From Sipunculus nudus (Eukaryota > Annelida > Sipuncula > Golfingiida > Sipunculidae), in the NCBI GenBank assembly GCA_026874595.1, contig CM049316.1, positions 25,255,839 through 25,319,838 of the forward strand: a stretch of DNA of 64,000 nucleotides, read 5' to 3'. Positions 1 through 13,370 of this stretch are shown here, one piece after another. Positions within the stretch are counted from its first letter, which is position 1, and every line of letters starts with the position of its first letter. Below the pieces are notes generated by a model. That model was not told the DNA's origin. It saw nothing but the letters and a program-made list of their open reading frames with translations, and searched no databases. Position numbers and translations under genes: made by a program.

Positions 1-113
1 AAAGAATAACCATGATTATTCTGTCCAAAAAATTAAAAACCAAGCAATAAGTCAATTATGAATTATTTTTTATTTAAAGGATCGTTTCATCTTCGTTAGT
101 GTAGCCACGGGCT

Positions 114-562
114 TTACATTCTGCTCATGATCTCTGAAATAAAATAAAACACACAAGATGCAAAATGTTAATAATCCGACAAAATCTTTTTTTTTCTATT
201 ATGCAGTAGGATTTTCCATATTTACACTTGAAAGTAAATTCAAGTATTCTAACTTACACCGGAAACAAAATCTAGGGTATTGCAGAACCTAGCAGCACAC
301 CTATAATGTCAATATGATCCTTTGGACATCTGGAATTTAGTGTGTATTCCAAAATGGCAGCCCAAATGATCGGTTACGAGAAACTGGGTTAAGCGGAACA
401 ACGCTTTTTTTGGACCACACCGCAATCTTCAGATTATAGTAGAACTTTGATAACTATAATAGGGGTTGCAATCGGACGAGAAAAAGAAACTATTGTGATT
501 ACAATATTACAATGTAACCTTTCATATATTAATCACATGTATTACAGCATACCCTATTCATG

Positions 563-614
<52 letters not shown>

Positions 615-3600
615 CAATACAATATACTATATAAAACGAATAATTCCCCGATAATTTCACATGATGACGTACCACACATGACGTCATGGCGGCTAGCCTC
701 GTCACTGATATCTTCAAGACGCTGCTTCATGCCCTCGTAGAAATCAACAACGACCTGGTCACAGCGGGGCATCAAACCAGACTCGAAGCACTGCTCAAAG
801 GCGGCCAGCTTGGGGCTAAAAATGGGAAAAATCCGCCATGTCTTGCAAATAAGCATCCGATATAAGTAGAACATCAGTGGCATTTTGCCTACCGGTAACA
901 ACAATAGGATCATATACAATGTATATGTAACTTGTACTATCAGTGCATATTTAACACATTTCAATATAATGTTCAATATAACGTGATGAAATGTATTATA
1001 ATGAAAAATATAATGTAAATCAAATGTACACGATAACCCAAATGTTTATTGATTACAAGATTCAATTTTGTAGTTACCACTGTAATTAGTTTCGTAAATA
1101 TTAACACATGTTAGGTAAATATTGCATAGAATTATCCACATAATTGAAAAAATCATTTCAATAATAACAAGATTATACACTTTAGCATTGAACACTTAAA
1201 CACGAAATCAATATTTTGTTTATAAAGATACGCAAGAACATGACGAACATGCTTTCTTACTTACCTGCACTCATCGTCACCCTTAACGGTCTTCAGGAAG
1301 TCTTGGGGACAGATGCCCTGCTGCATGGAGCAGAAAGCCTTCTTTTTCATGACGTCAGCAAAACACTGCTCGTGTTCACCTGCATATGAAGTACCAGTGT
1401 GTAATATTATTAAACCGGAAGACCACACAACAAAATCATATGATGTGAGACTGCTTATTGTGACACGCTTGTACAAGATCTTACCTGGACGAATTTACAA
1501 GATACAGATAACATCCAACCGTTGTTTTTAACTGTAAGTGGTTTATCTGCTATATCAAAAAAGGCCATCTCCTTGAGCAGTTTCGAGAAATAAACCTGTC
1601 AGGGTTCGATAAGGTATAAGCCGTGACAACACGACTTAGTAGGTATTTATATAGGGCTGGTAAACTGGCAGCCAGGAGGTTTGTCGTAGACTCTCGATGG
1701 TCAGAGGGCCCAAAAGGGGCTAGATAAGGGATGCGACATGAACGAACTCCAAGAATAGCGTCCAGTCAGGAATTTGTCTGCCGAGAGAGCTTGGCGGCAA
1801 GGGAACGCGTATCAGCAAAGTTAAGAGGGGGATAACGCTTTTTTATATCACGCCGAAATATTCATAATGTAGAAGGATACCAAGTGAAACTAGTTTTAAC
1901 GAATCTAAGACTTTTTGGTCTGCCTCAACGACGGAGTTCGTTAATTCAACAACGAATTATGCACTTTATAAAGATTAATCATTATGCACTTGAACATATT
2001 ATATATTACTCGGTGAAGTTTATTAAAGACAAGGCACAAACGTTCTTTAGCCCTTATATAAAAGAATACAGTATGATAAGAGACATAATTACCTTTGACA
2101 CAGAACTCGTAGAACTTCTTCATCATGGCGTGCATAAAGATCTTCTTCTGGACGGGGTCACAGTCCTTCATCAGTGCAGCGACGTGCTTGCCAGCCTCTA
2201 AACAAGTGGGTTATAAACGTGATTTCAAGATAACCCTATATACATAATGTGATGGTTATCGCAGTGTGTATTTGCAACTATGTGTATGCGTTTCCAGGTG
2301 AACTGGAGAATAGTCGAAAAAGATATTTAAAAAAATCTAATCTGATTATATAAAATTCGTAAATTAAGAAAGTTGATTTACTGGCATTTAATAAAAAAAA
2401 CTTGGATGCCTGTCATTTGAATCAGGATGTATTATTTTCTGATTGACGAAAATTTAAGTTCTTTCTAAGATACAGTTTAATTTGGAAGTAGTCCTCACCG
2501 ATATGAGCCTGGACGTTGAAGCAAAGATCCTTGGGGTTGAAGCTCTCATCTTCGATCATTTTTTCCATCAGGCTCTCAGGGGGAGAAAGGTTGATCCAGT
2601 TGCCCTTGCTGCACTTGAACTTCATCTGAAATAAATTTTGTTGATTCATTTAATTTTTTTCTTTATCTTCTTTAATTTTATTTCAAGTTTACATGTCACC
2701 TGTGGTGTTATATAGCTTTAATAACGAATTGTTATATTAAACGTGTTAAAAAAGCTTAATTACTTCCGTTGATTAGAAGGGCCCACTCGATGCAGTGGTT
2801 AACATTTTAAAACTCATCCCGCTGACAAAGCTATCGAGCTTGCTCTTGCTGTGGCGCAACGACTAGACCTGGTACTGTCACCTCGCGAAAAATCATATAA
2901 CTAATTTACGGCTCTCTGACCGACTCATTTCATCCACTGGTAAAGTCTAGTTGTTGTGGGACGGACAGCGCCACACATTACAGCCTCGCTGAACTAAGGT
3001 CTTTTTTAGTAATGTCAACAGTTTCTGGTGTTTTTCCCAGAAATTTACCCCAAACCAACATGGTTCACTCAGTCATTGCTTTTGAATGTGCGCTTCCAGT
3101 TTGCTACTTTCTAGTAATATCATGAATTAACCGGGCTTATTATGAATAGGGTCCCCGTTATCTTCAGCCTGATAGCCATTCAGTGAGAGGTTCACCAGTA
3201 TAACCTTTAGAATACCCACCCCTCGGTTACGAGGGTTTGCCCGAGTGACCAGTACCTCTTATCATAATTGACTTGTCTAGAAGGGAATTCAGCCAGGCGG
3301 CGCAGTTCCCCGTCAGGAGTGTTCTCTCATGGTCACCATGTAAGCAGTTAAAATGCAATACATGTGCCCGCTGGCTGAAACGATTGCGACGATTCGCGTA
3401 TGGACAGTGGCTTATTGACCATAACATGGGGCCAGAGAAATGCTGCGTCTGTCATCTCAACAGAGGGGCTGCTGGACCTGTGGTTACAAAATCGTTGCGA
3501 TAGGTTCTACAATGCATTTACATTTTGGCCCATCAACAATCATGTCCAGCAGAGGTATTTCATAACACATGAGGTCAGTCCATGTATGGACTACCTGAAT

Positions 3601-4714
3601 ACTAACCGCATATATGCGGCTTAGTACTTATCCAGGATAGCGTAGCGTATTGAAAGAGCACCGAGCTTAGGACACTTGAATACATGATTTCACTCCATAT
3701 TTTACCAAGCGCATGAATCTGTCGATTGTATACGGGACCGCTGTTAGTGTTTTCATATATAGCAAGGACTTCCTTCATATAATATGAAGCGTGACATCAT
3801 AATAAGCAAATGAGAGGGAATATCAGGGTCTCAAAGAACTTTGTGACGCCCTTATATGCAAAAACAGGGATTTACCACACATACCTTACAGGGCTGTAGG
3901 GATAAGAGCACTGGCAGTGCTAGTAATTCATGAGGGTGTGGAAATTAGTTTTTATTTTAATTCAATTTTACTAATTAGAATAATGCTCAAACAATTAACA
4001 CACAAAATAAAATTATTTATGTTTCAAATTCCCTCCATTAACTGATGACAGGACATAGATTTGATGATGTAGGTGTAATCTCGAAAAGTCAAAGTCAAAG
4101 TCTCAAAGTTTACTGTATCTCTGTTGTTAATAATTATTCACTTAAATTTTATGATTTGTTTATGTCTCTTGGAATGTTCAATATGGATAAAGATGCTTAA
4201 TTGGATTAAAATTTTGAAATAATCAATTGTGGGTTATTCGATACAATTTTAAATCACATAATCAAACATTGGAAACAAGAAAAAATCTAGACCATTGAAA
4301 ACATCAGGGGTGGACTTAAAGGGTATGCAGGGAGCGCGGCTCCTCTTTGTACGAATAAAAATCTTGAAAATAGAATAATATACGCTTATAATACCAGTAA
4401 GCAGTGGCTTCGCGCACAGTTTTCTCCTCCATACGCCGGCATATAAAATCTGCTGGAACCCTGGCACATTTGTTTACTTGTGACAAGGTTTTTAGTCCCC
4501 CATCCAACCCTTTCTAAAGTTCCCTGTTTGTGTTAAGAGCTACATCTTGAGATACGTTTCTATGCTTTAGGTGTCTTACCCTGAAGCTGTTGAAAGCCTT
4601 CCTTTTCATCATCTTCATGACCTCCTCGGAGACTTCCGGTTTGGAGCACTGCATGTCCGGTACAGACATGGCGGCGGCAACAGCCAGAACGCAGGCGAGA
4701 ATGAAAACCTTCAT
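114..4714 (-). CDS. Gene A: secreted 12-cysteine helical-type protein, unknown family, 6 coding exons
   Basis: CDS exons (minus): 4714-4580, 2625-2499, 2197-2093, 1379-1265, 815-673, 133-114, giving 645 nt and 214 aa. All junctions are GT-AG and the phases (0,1,1,2,1) match the paralogues B and C. Exon 1 encodes a signal peptide (MKVFILACVLAVAAA) and the first mature Cys in the motif QCSKPEVS. The mature chain is Lys/Met-rich with 12 cysteines spread over exons 1-5, including KDLCFNVQAH, KKFYEFC, CSMQQGIC and PRCDQVVVDFYEGMK; a disulfide-linked, mostly helical extracellular protein is inferred. The start is chosen because an acceptor (TTCCAG) lies directly before the ATG and a leader exon ends at 5222. 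AATAAA lies at 69-74. No known family is recognised. DUF19-like or other helical Cys-rich secreted families are possibilities only a profile search could test. Closest paralogue in the window is D. Confidence 0.85.
565..612. repeat. (AT)n microsatellite in the last intron of gene A
   Basis: An uninterrupted TA dinucleotide run of about 48 bp, lying between coding exons 5 and 6 of gene A. Confidence 0.95.
2626..4579. other. First coding intron of gene A (about 1.95 kb)
   Basis: Lies between the signal-peptide exon and exon 2 of A. It is much longer than the corresponding intron of B (601 bp) or C (635 bp). The 2760-4050 part has a higher GC content and short ORFs on both strands that I cannot assign, which suggests an old insertion. 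No intact gene is seen. Confidence 0.5.
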
Positions 4715-5146
4715 CTGGAAATATTTGAAAATTAACGGTTACTTTAACTAAGGTAAAGTGCATAAATATAAACATGCAAATTTATTCCATTTTTAATATT
4801 TCTGAATATGCATGACTAGAAGCGGTAGGGAATCAGTAACTAATAGACTGATATTATATATATAAGCTAGGTAATCCAAGTATATTTTGAACAAAGTATA
4901 TTATTTCTGTTTTATGTTCTGGTAATTTTAATTAAAATAATAAGAAACTTGATGTACCCTTTTCTTATTATTTTATATGATGCCTGTTCATACAATATAT
5001 ATTGCTTCATGAAGAATTATATCTGTACATCTTTAATTTAAAATAAATCCAAATATTTGAAGTATTTTCGAAAGGAATACCTAACCTAAAACAATATTTA
5101 TACTACATATTTCAATGTTAATTGCAATAATTGACTCGTTAAAGTC

Positions 5147-5148
<2 letters not shown>

Positions 5149-5181
<33 letters not shown>
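5149..5181. repeat. (AT)n microsatellite in the leader intron of gene A
   Basis: A TA dinucleotide run of about 32 bp just downstream (minus strand) of the leader-exon donor of gene A. Confidence 0.9.
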
Positions 5182-5183
<2 letters not shown>

Positions 5184-5221
5184 TGCTACAGAGGATAAGG
5201 TACAACATGGAATCAACTTAC

Positions 5222-5485
5222 CTTGAATCTTTGTTGCGTCTTCAGATGAACTGATGAATTTGGTCCGACCGGTCTCCTTATATAGGCTTCACACATTGCG
5301 GGGCGGTCATTGGCCAGGCAGCTGGTCAACTGGTCAACTCATTACTGGGCCAGGTAAAAGCTATTCAAACACATCAAAGTTGATTCAGGCCGGGATTTGT
5401 CCATCCAATGCAATTTAAGTAAAGTTTGACCAAATAAATAAAATATAATATCAACAACAGCTCCGTAAATCTGTTTGATCATTTA
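5222..5485 (-). promoter_or_regulatory. Promoter and untranslated leader exon of gene A
   Basis: Reading on the minus strand: AAATGATCAAAC (5473-5484), AGCTTTTACC (5353-5362), a CCAAT box (5309-5313, in GGCCAATGACCGCC context) and TATATAAGG (5276-5284). A leader exon of about 30 nt ends ATTCAAG at 5222 before a GTAAGT donor. The same four elements at near-identical spacing precede B, C and D. The transcription start near 5250 is inferred from the TATA position. Confidence 0.75.
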
Positions 5486-5689
5486 GTGTGTCGGCTAAAA
5501 AGTAATGAAACACATCAAAGTTGATACAGGCCGCCTGTAGCTCATCACCTGAATTTTAATGGCGTTAGTAAATAACTCTTATTCAAATATTTCTATATGA
5601 TCCATTGAACTGTTTGATCACTTGGTAATTTCGTATATTTATCCTTTAATTTTACGTGTTTTGTCTTTGCCCTGGTCGCATTTTAGAGA

Positions 5690-8060
5690 TATCATAAATC
5701 TTATTAGACATATGTGACAAAATATCTTTGTGGTGACAATTTAGGGACGATATATTATAATTGAATGTTTAGTTGTAGGTCTACACTGTATTCTGGTTGA
5801 TACATATGCACCAAATTATGAAAAACATTATGTTGACTTTTATGACAAGATTTTAGAAGAAATTTCGAAAACGAACCATGATTCAAACATTAATGATATA
5901 TGGGGAGGTGACTATTATGTGCACCTAACTGAATATGACGCTGATGGTGGAAGGCCAAAAGTAAAATAAACCTCTGTCAATAAATTATTAGTTATCAATG
6001 AATTATTCTATATGAGTGATAATTCGCGAGTAAAACATGATACCCTGAAATATTTTACAGATCAATTTGTTTGATACCATTTGTTCAAAGGCGCCTTGAC
6101 TATTTCTTTATGTCTAACAGTCTCCAGTTTTATGCTGAATGTTGTGAGATGTTTCCTACTGTTAACACAGATCATTCTGCATTATCATTATTAAAATTTA
6201 AATCAATGGCAGAAACGATCAACGGCCCATCACACAGGCGTATGAATAATGAATTGGTTAATGATAACAAATATTTGAGTGATGTAAAGTGTCAAAGTTT
6301 AGCTTGAATGAACGAGGTTAAACACGAATCTGCAAGTGTTATATGGGAATATTTGAAATACAAAATAAGGGAGATTACAATTTATTCCAGTAAATACTAA
6401 GACCTTAAAGGAGAATTACTTAAAGTTAGAGAAGAAGTTGCCAAACAAAATGTAGAAAGCACAACTACACTGAAACACAACAGATGTTTCACAACAAAAA
6501 ACAAGAATTGCAAAAATATGAGATTGAATTACTAGAGGTATAATCGTGAAATCAAGGGCACAGTGTTTACAACAGGGTGAGAGAAGTACAAAGTACTCCA
6601 AAACGTAGAAAACAAAATTATAAACAAGGTGTCGTACGCATCATGTCTGATGGAGGGAGAGATATAGTGCATCAGGAAGAGATTATGCCATATATTAAAA
6701 TGCTTTTTGTTGATAAATATAAGAAGAAAGCATCTTATACTGAACAAGAATTAACTTGTTACTTTAAAGATCTCTCTATACTTGATTGTAAGTTAAATGA
6801 TCTTGAAGCAGAAAAAAACAGTGGGAGCTTGATTTTGAAAGAGGAGGTTTAACCCTGTTTGAGTTCTATGAAAAATAATAAAACCCCTGGTGATGACGAA
6901 TTAACGAAAAAAATGTACCTTACTTTATTTAATGAATTTGTTTAATGTTTAACAGATTGTCTAAATGATAATTATGAAAATGGATCCCTGACTTTAGCTA
7001 AACCAGGAAAGGATTTGACAAAATTGAATGGATGGAGACCAATAATTTTGCTTGTTAAAATATTCAGTAAAATATTAGTACAACGAATTGCAAAACATCT
7101 TCCAAACCTTATAAAATATTATCAGTATGCCTTCATTCAAGGTAGATATATCGAAGAACCTATCAGATTGATTTGGGATGCATTATACTGACGTAACAAA
7201 TAATGTTTGCCGCAGATCTAGAGGCTGCTTTTGACAGTGTAAATCAATTTATTTTGTATGAAACTTTGAGGTATTTTGGATTTGGCAGTCCTATTATTAG
7301 GTGGATTTAAATACTTCACAAGGACATTCAGAGTTCAATTATGAATAATGGATTCACAACAAGATATTTACATTTAGAAAGAGGAACTCGGAAAGGGGAT
7401 CCACTAGCTGCATACTTGGTTATCTTAGTTATTGAAATATTAGCAATAAAGGTGAGAGAAAACGTCACATTAATGGAATACATATTGGAAACACCCATGT
7501 TAAATTATGTACGTTCGCAGATGATACTACATTTTTTCTTAAAGATGTTAATTCGCTTTATATATTACTTTCTGTAATAAAGACATTTGAATTTTATTCT
7601 TTACTGAAAATGAATCGTACAAAATCAGAGGTTACATGTATAGGGTTTTTGATATTGAGTCTGTATGAACTGAACTGGATTAATCTCACAAGCACATCAA
7701 TGAAAATTCTTGGTATCCACTTTTCTTAAAGACATAGTACATAAGAATAATTTTATCAGAGCTGAAAATAACTTAGCTACAACACTGTAAATTTGGAAAA
7801 GTAGGAATTTCATGTGCTCGTATAGTAATTTCTACCAACTGACGGGCAACTGTTGGGTAACTTATAAGGTTGGTTAATGAAGTTATTCTGTACTTATATT
7901 AAGAGTACATGAAAATCAATTACTGTATTCTATTTTTCTATGTTTGTGTATTGTGACCTTGTTTCCTTTATCAAGTTATCCTTATCTGGCCATTGCATTG
8001 CTGTATATGTTTGTATACATAGTGTAATCTTATACATTGTATCTGAAATAAAAAAAAAAA
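5690..8060 (+). mobile_element. Decayed L1-like non-LTR retrotransposon (LINE), 5'-truncated
   Basis: Frame-hopping translation gives endonuclease pieces (VDTYAPNYEKHYVDFYDKIL near 5800; QRRLDYFFMSNSLQ near 6090, then TDHSAL) and reverse-transcriptase pieces (MKNNKTPGDDELTKK near 6870; LNGWRPIILLVKIFSKILV near 7025; ADLEAAFDSVNQFILYETL near 7210; RGTRKGDPLAAYLVILVIEI near 7380). This order, and the motifs GWRPI, RKGDPL and a degenerate DD region near 7520, fit an L1/Tx1-type LINE on the plus strand. Stops and frameshifts are numerous, so it is dead. It ends in AATAAA and a poly-A run at 8050-8063. It fills the spacer between the divergent genes A and B and has no counterpart between C and D, so it probably inserted after that pair formed. 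Confidence 0.85.
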
Positions 8061-8880
8061 ATCTTTGCATTTTAATTGTGTACAACACATAAGTGATACT
8101 CTTAGTCCAGAAAAGTAATAATAATTAGCCCATTGGTAATGATGCTTGGCTGGAGACATACTTATGGAGGCCGTAGACATTAATATAAGCGATTTAGCCC
8201 GTGTTTTCTGTAGAAAAAAAAGTTACCACACCATTTCTGAGGAAAAAGTTACCACAACCAGTCTGCATGTAAAATTTGATCGTTTTGAGTCTAATGGTCA
8301 GAAGTTAGCCCCTATATGTGTAAACTGCTTGAGGTTCTTAAGTACAGACTGAAACCCAACTTTATACACATTTGTTAATAATTTAATTTCATCGATCACT
8401 CGTATCCTGCTCAAGGCTATACACCAGATAACTGACTCTGGTATAAAATTGCAAACATTTTTATATGTATGCATTAATCATATTTATTTTGTCCTATTTT
8501 CATTAATCTATTTATAATATTCATTTTATATAAACTATATGTAACTATATAAACAAAATCGATATCAAGTGGTAATGATTCAATCTTAAAATAAAAAGAA
8601 ATTTGTCCCTTGGCCTTCGACTGCCTCACGTTGGCCCTATATGCCTCATTGGATGCTGATTACTGTAGACTATACATGTGTGCCTCTCTAAAATTACCTT
8701 AAATGTAATCTGCCTAAGAGCCTAGATTTCTGTCGTAAATATCTCCGAACAATTATTGATTCTTGCTTGAATAATCTACAAGAGAGTTCCACAGGTGCAA
8801 ATATTTGTTCATATGTTTTACACAGTCCAGCTAACATAAAATTTGCCACCGCTCATATCTTAAGGATTCGCTGCTAAGGC
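8061..8880. other. AT-rich spacer upstream of gene B
   Basis: Between the LINE poly-A tail and the gene B promoter module. Short ORFs here have no recognisable motif. I see no gene. Confidence 0.5.
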
Positions 8881-9144
8881 AAATGATCAAACAAATTAAT
8901 GGAGTTGCTGACGATATTATATTTGATATATTTAGACATATTTAATTTAAATTGAAGGGATGAGCAATTCCCGGCCTGATTCAACTTTAACGTATTTGAT
9001 AAGCTTTTACCTGGGTCAGTCGTCAGCTGTGACTGATTAATCAGCTGCCTGACCAATGACCGCCTAGCTGCGTTTAAAGCCTATATAAGGGGGTCGGTCA
9101 GACTGGATTAAGCAGTTCATCTAACGACTCACAACAGATTCAAG
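8881..9144 (+). promoter_or_regulatory. Promoter and untranslated leader exon of gene B
   Basis: AAATGATCAAAC (8881-8892), AGCTTTTACC (9002-9011), CCAAT (9053-9057 in GACCAATGACCGCC) and TATATAAGG (9082-9090). The leader exon ends AGATTCAAG at 9144 followed by a GTAAGG donor. The order and spacing match genes A, C and D. Confidence 0.78.
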
Positions 9145-9655
9145 GTAAGGGAGTTTTATACTCTTCATGACATATCAGTTATATTTCAGTAATAAATACT
9201 GTTTAAAGTCTTCTGATATTCATTACAACTCCACTTTGATTAGAGGACTCAAACGATTAATTATACACAGAATTATGGTTCGGTAGGTTAGAGGAATTGT
9301 CAGATAAACCAGATAAACAGTATTGATAACTGGAACGGAAAATATGTCTGAGATAGGGCAGGATCGACGAGAGGTATATATATATATATATCTTATATCG
9401 CCGTTTTGCAACAATTAACCTTTCAGCTTCCGGACATATGCAGTCAGCCATCTGAAGTTACGTGGCTTATCTAGTTGTTAACATTGGCACATGTACCGTG
9501 ATTACTTACGGTTCGTGGTTAATCAAGCTCATTCCTTATAAGAACTTTTCTTAACAGGCATTGCCTACAGTTCATTACCATGTACCCAAAGTAAGTTTAT
9601 AATAACATACATTTCTACCGAAAAAGGAAGGTGGTTATCAGGCTTGAGTCGTCAG

Positions 9656-9659
<4 letters not shown>

Positions 9660-9730
<71 letters not shown>
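9660..9730. repeat. (AT)n microsatellite in the leader intron of gene B
   Basis: About 71 bp of uninterrupted TA dinucleotides, roughly 70 bp before the ATG of gene B. Confidence 0.95.
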
Positions 9731-9731
<1 letters not shown>

Positions 9732-9802
9732 CAGTCATAGGATATTCCAGTCAAGGATACCGTGTATAATGAACGTATAAAGAATATGTTTCTATCACCT
9801 AG

Positions 9803-11255
9803 ATGAAGATCCTCATTCTCGCCTGCGTTGTGGCCATCGCCGCCGCCCAAATGGACTGCTCCAAACCGGAAGTGTCCAAGAAGGTCATGAAGAAAATGAA
9901 GAGGAAGGCCATGAACAGCTTTAGGGTAAGATGGCGTCATCAACCTCAGTGTAATGAAATCCTTAATTATTTGATGATAAAGGTACCAAGATTATCCATC
10001 AAATTCCTTCTGACTTTTGAAACCTGAGGAGTGTGTAGAAATCACTCAAAAGGGTACAATAATTAATGAAAAAAGTGACGACCATTTTATGATTTACGAT
10101 ATAGACGACTATTTAGATATTTGAGGTGAAATATTAATTTTTAACTTTTATCCCTTTTCAACATTTCAGCATTAAGAAGAATGCCTTTTTTTCATACTTG
10201 AATGAAAGGTGAAATCTCCCAAAGCATTGCTAATACCTGATTTTGTCCATTAAGACCATTTTCTGCAGGGTAGACGCACATATGCGCATGCATGACGGCA
10301 TGTGATACATAATCACATATGGTTTTCTGGCGCATTAGGTATGATGTTTATTTCAGACGGAGCTAAAATGCAGCAGATCATAAAATAATCCTCCTTAAAC
10401 TGTGTCGATTAGAAACAACATGTTCGATATATAGATACATATGCATATCATTGAGCATAACTAATAATTCACTGAAAAATGATAGCAATTGATTGACAGA
10501 TCAATTTGAAATAAAAATGATTTCAGATGAAGTTCAGGTGCGCCAAGGGCAACTGGATCGATATCGCTCCCCCTGAGGGTATGATGGACAAAATAATGGA
10601 GGATGATTTCAACCCCAAGGATCTGTGCTTCAACGTCCAGGCCCATATCGGTAAGCTAGATCTAATTAATTTACATATATTAGCTGTCTCCAAAACGCGG
10701 GTCGCTTAATTAAGAGATGGCCGGGGGCATCGGGTATATCTCTAAATCGGCTTCTCAATTAAGCTATACAACTGGTTATAGATAAGTGTTTTATATGATA
10801 GAATTTTCTTTATGTAAAATAATTTGCGCAGTTTTATTTCAGAGTCCTCCAATTTATCAAACACCATAGAAAACGGATAGATAATTAAATCCACGCAAAC
10901 GCAGTTCTTTATGGTGCTGGACCTAAAACTTGAGTTTTTTAAGATGTTTCTTCCCAAGTGTTAAATCCGCTTTAAATTGTCATTGTTTGTTAAAGCTGCT
11001 GCCAAGCACGTTTCTGCTCTGATGAAGGACTGTGAGCCTATGCAGAAGAAGATCTTCATGCACACCATGATGAAGAAATTCTACGAGTTCTGTATCAAGG
11101 GTAAGCATATTGTCCTTAGATATTCCTTCTTCCCTTCCTGAAATATCCAGTCAAAAGCTTTATTTTCCTGAATCCATGTATCACTGGAACTAATTAACCA
11201 ATTAAAATAAGTGAACGTTCCACTCGAAAGAGCATTACTTTTACAGCCCGTAATA

Positions 11256-11319
<64 letters not shown>

Positions 11320-13370
11320 ATTTGTAATATACGTTCAATTGTATATGTTACTTGGATTCAATTAAAATTAATATATTATTAATACGACCGAAAACAGCCG
11401 AAGTGCCTTAGACAGAGCAGGATAAAGGACTATTGTGCATGTGAATAACATTCCTTTCATGCAGTTAGGAATTTAACCATGTTTGGCCTGACATTTGACC
11501 CTGGCTCTGACCCACTTGTGTGGTCAGTAAATGTGAAAAACACATGAGTTTCGCTTTATGAAAAGGAGGGGTTCAACAAAGGAATGACAAAACAGAGTAC
11601 AAGGTCCCCATATTTCCGAGAAAGGGATGGGGATGGGTGAAGTGGGGTTTCAAGGCCTCAAAATTGGTCTGATATGATTTAAAAATGGTCGCGACTTCAC
11701 TTTTGTCCGTTTCTGCTACTAACGAGGTATGTATGTTTCCGTATATTTCTTCAGGAATAGTTTCCTTTCCTTAAAACGTACATTTAATTCAGCTGTTATG
11801 TCTTCCTCACATCAACCCATTCTTTATACGTCGAGCAATCGTAACCAGTCAAAGATCATCAAAAACCCTTTATGTCCCCGCGTCCCATTCCGGTTCGCAA
11901 ATGTTAACATTACTCACTAGGTCTTCAAGGTAACCATACCGGTATATGAATTTCTTGCCACAAGCAAAATAAATACCAAAAAAATATTTGTACATATATT
12001 ATTGAGACAGTATCCCACTGAAAATATAAATTTTATTTTAACTTTTAAATAAAAAAATGATCCAACATTCCTCATATATCTAGTCATATATCATATATAT
12101 AGTCTTATATTCGCTAATATCTTGAAATAATTGTTCTTTTTCCTGTTAAAAAGACTAGATGGGTAGGTTGCGTGTAAATTATTAACAAAAATATGATAAA
12201 TAATGTGTGACTAATCATTCTTGATAAAAATACCGTATTCTGTAGGGGTCTGGTTTGTAATCTATAGATATTTACTACTATATAGGTGAGCACGAGCAGT
12301 GTTTCGGTGACGTCATGAAGAAGATGGCCGGTTGCTCCATGCAGCAGGGCATCTGTCCCCACGACTTCGTGAAGACCGTTAAGGGTGACGATGAGTGCAG
12401 GTTAGTGAGAAATCATGATCTTCATATCGAGAATCATCGATCTTTACAAAAAATAGTATATATTCCCGGATTAAGTTGGTACGTTATTGTAATCTATTAC
12501 ATTATTCCTGTGTAACATAGTTTTTGCTTTCTTTAATGACTATGTTTAAAGCCTGGTTAATATAATTTAAAAAAAAATAAATTAAAACAGATGCTCTCTA
12601 ACAAACTCTCCAAAATATTTTTTTTTCAGTTGTGATATTTATCTCGCCTGCTCACTATAACTTCTTTTTATATGATTGTTTTGTATAAGATCTTACGGTT
12701 TTTAATTCCATTATATGAAGTCTAAAATAAAAACTACTTGTACACGTAGCTCCAAGCTTGCCGAAATGGAGCAGTGCTTCGAGTCTGGCATGGCCCCCCG
12801 CTGTGACCAGGTCGTTGTTGACTTCTACGAGGGCATGAAGGAACATCTTGAAGATATTGATGACGAGGCCAGCCGCCATGACGTCATGTGTGGTACGTTA
12901 CCATATCAAAATATCTAGTAGTAAAAGTTTCGATATTTGGCAAATTATTTATCGCAGTGTGCGTTTTATAATATCTCACATCCTTGTCACATACATGAAT
13001 TGCCAATTCACAGCAATTTATTATATATGACTTGAAATTAATCGTTTAAAAAATAAAACACTGCACGTTGATGGTATTTTCATATTTTTCTTCATAGTTC
13101 ATTGCCGAAAATTGGTAATTTAAGAATTATAGTTACGTGAAACTTATTCTTTTTTCTTTTTCAAATTACTTACAAATTTAAAAAAATTAATTCATATCGG
13201 TGGCCTTCGTTTTCATTCAGTGTTTTACATTTAGCTATGAATCCATTAAGAACAATTCATAAGTTTAATAAGTATTGGGGAAGGAAAAATAACAAAAAAA
13301 ACCCAATTAAAATAATGTGCAATTACATATTTAATGGGTTTTTATTTCAGAAATGATGAGCGACTTGTAA
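9803..13370 (+). CDS. Gene B: secreted 12-cysteine helical-type protein, unknown family, 6 coding exons
   Basis: CDS exons: 9803-9925, 10527-10650, 10996-11100, 12286-12400, 12750-12892, 13351-13370, giving 630 nt and 209 aa. All introns are GT-AG with phases 0,1,1,2,1. Residues 1-15 (MKILILACVVAIAAA) form a signal peptide. Mature cysteines fall at 19, 46, 75, 95, 115, 123, 134, 141, 155, 165, 174 and 203, enough for six disulfides. The chain is Met/Lys/Asp/Glu-rich (VMKKMKRKAM, MMKKFYEFC, EHLEDIDDEASRHD). An acceptor (CACCTAG) directly before the ATG and a leader exon ending at 9144 fix the start. AATAAA lies at 13420-13425. Its closest paralogue is C: both have a 124-nt exon 2 and end MMSDL. 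The function is unknown; secretion is inferred from the signal peptide. Confidence 0.88.
11259..11316. repeat. (AT)n microsatellite in intron 3 of gene B
   Basis: TA dinucleotide tract with a few interruptions, between exons 3 and 4 of gene B. Confidence 0.9.

Noticed and set aside
447-976. ORFs on both strands across the (AT)n tract with long YIYI runs
   Set aside because: They translate the microsatellite; only the part 815-673 (minus) is a real exon of gene A.
3227-3624. Overlapping ORFs in intron 1 of gene A
   Set aside because: No recognisable transposase or RT motif; both strands are open by chance in a GC-richer patch.
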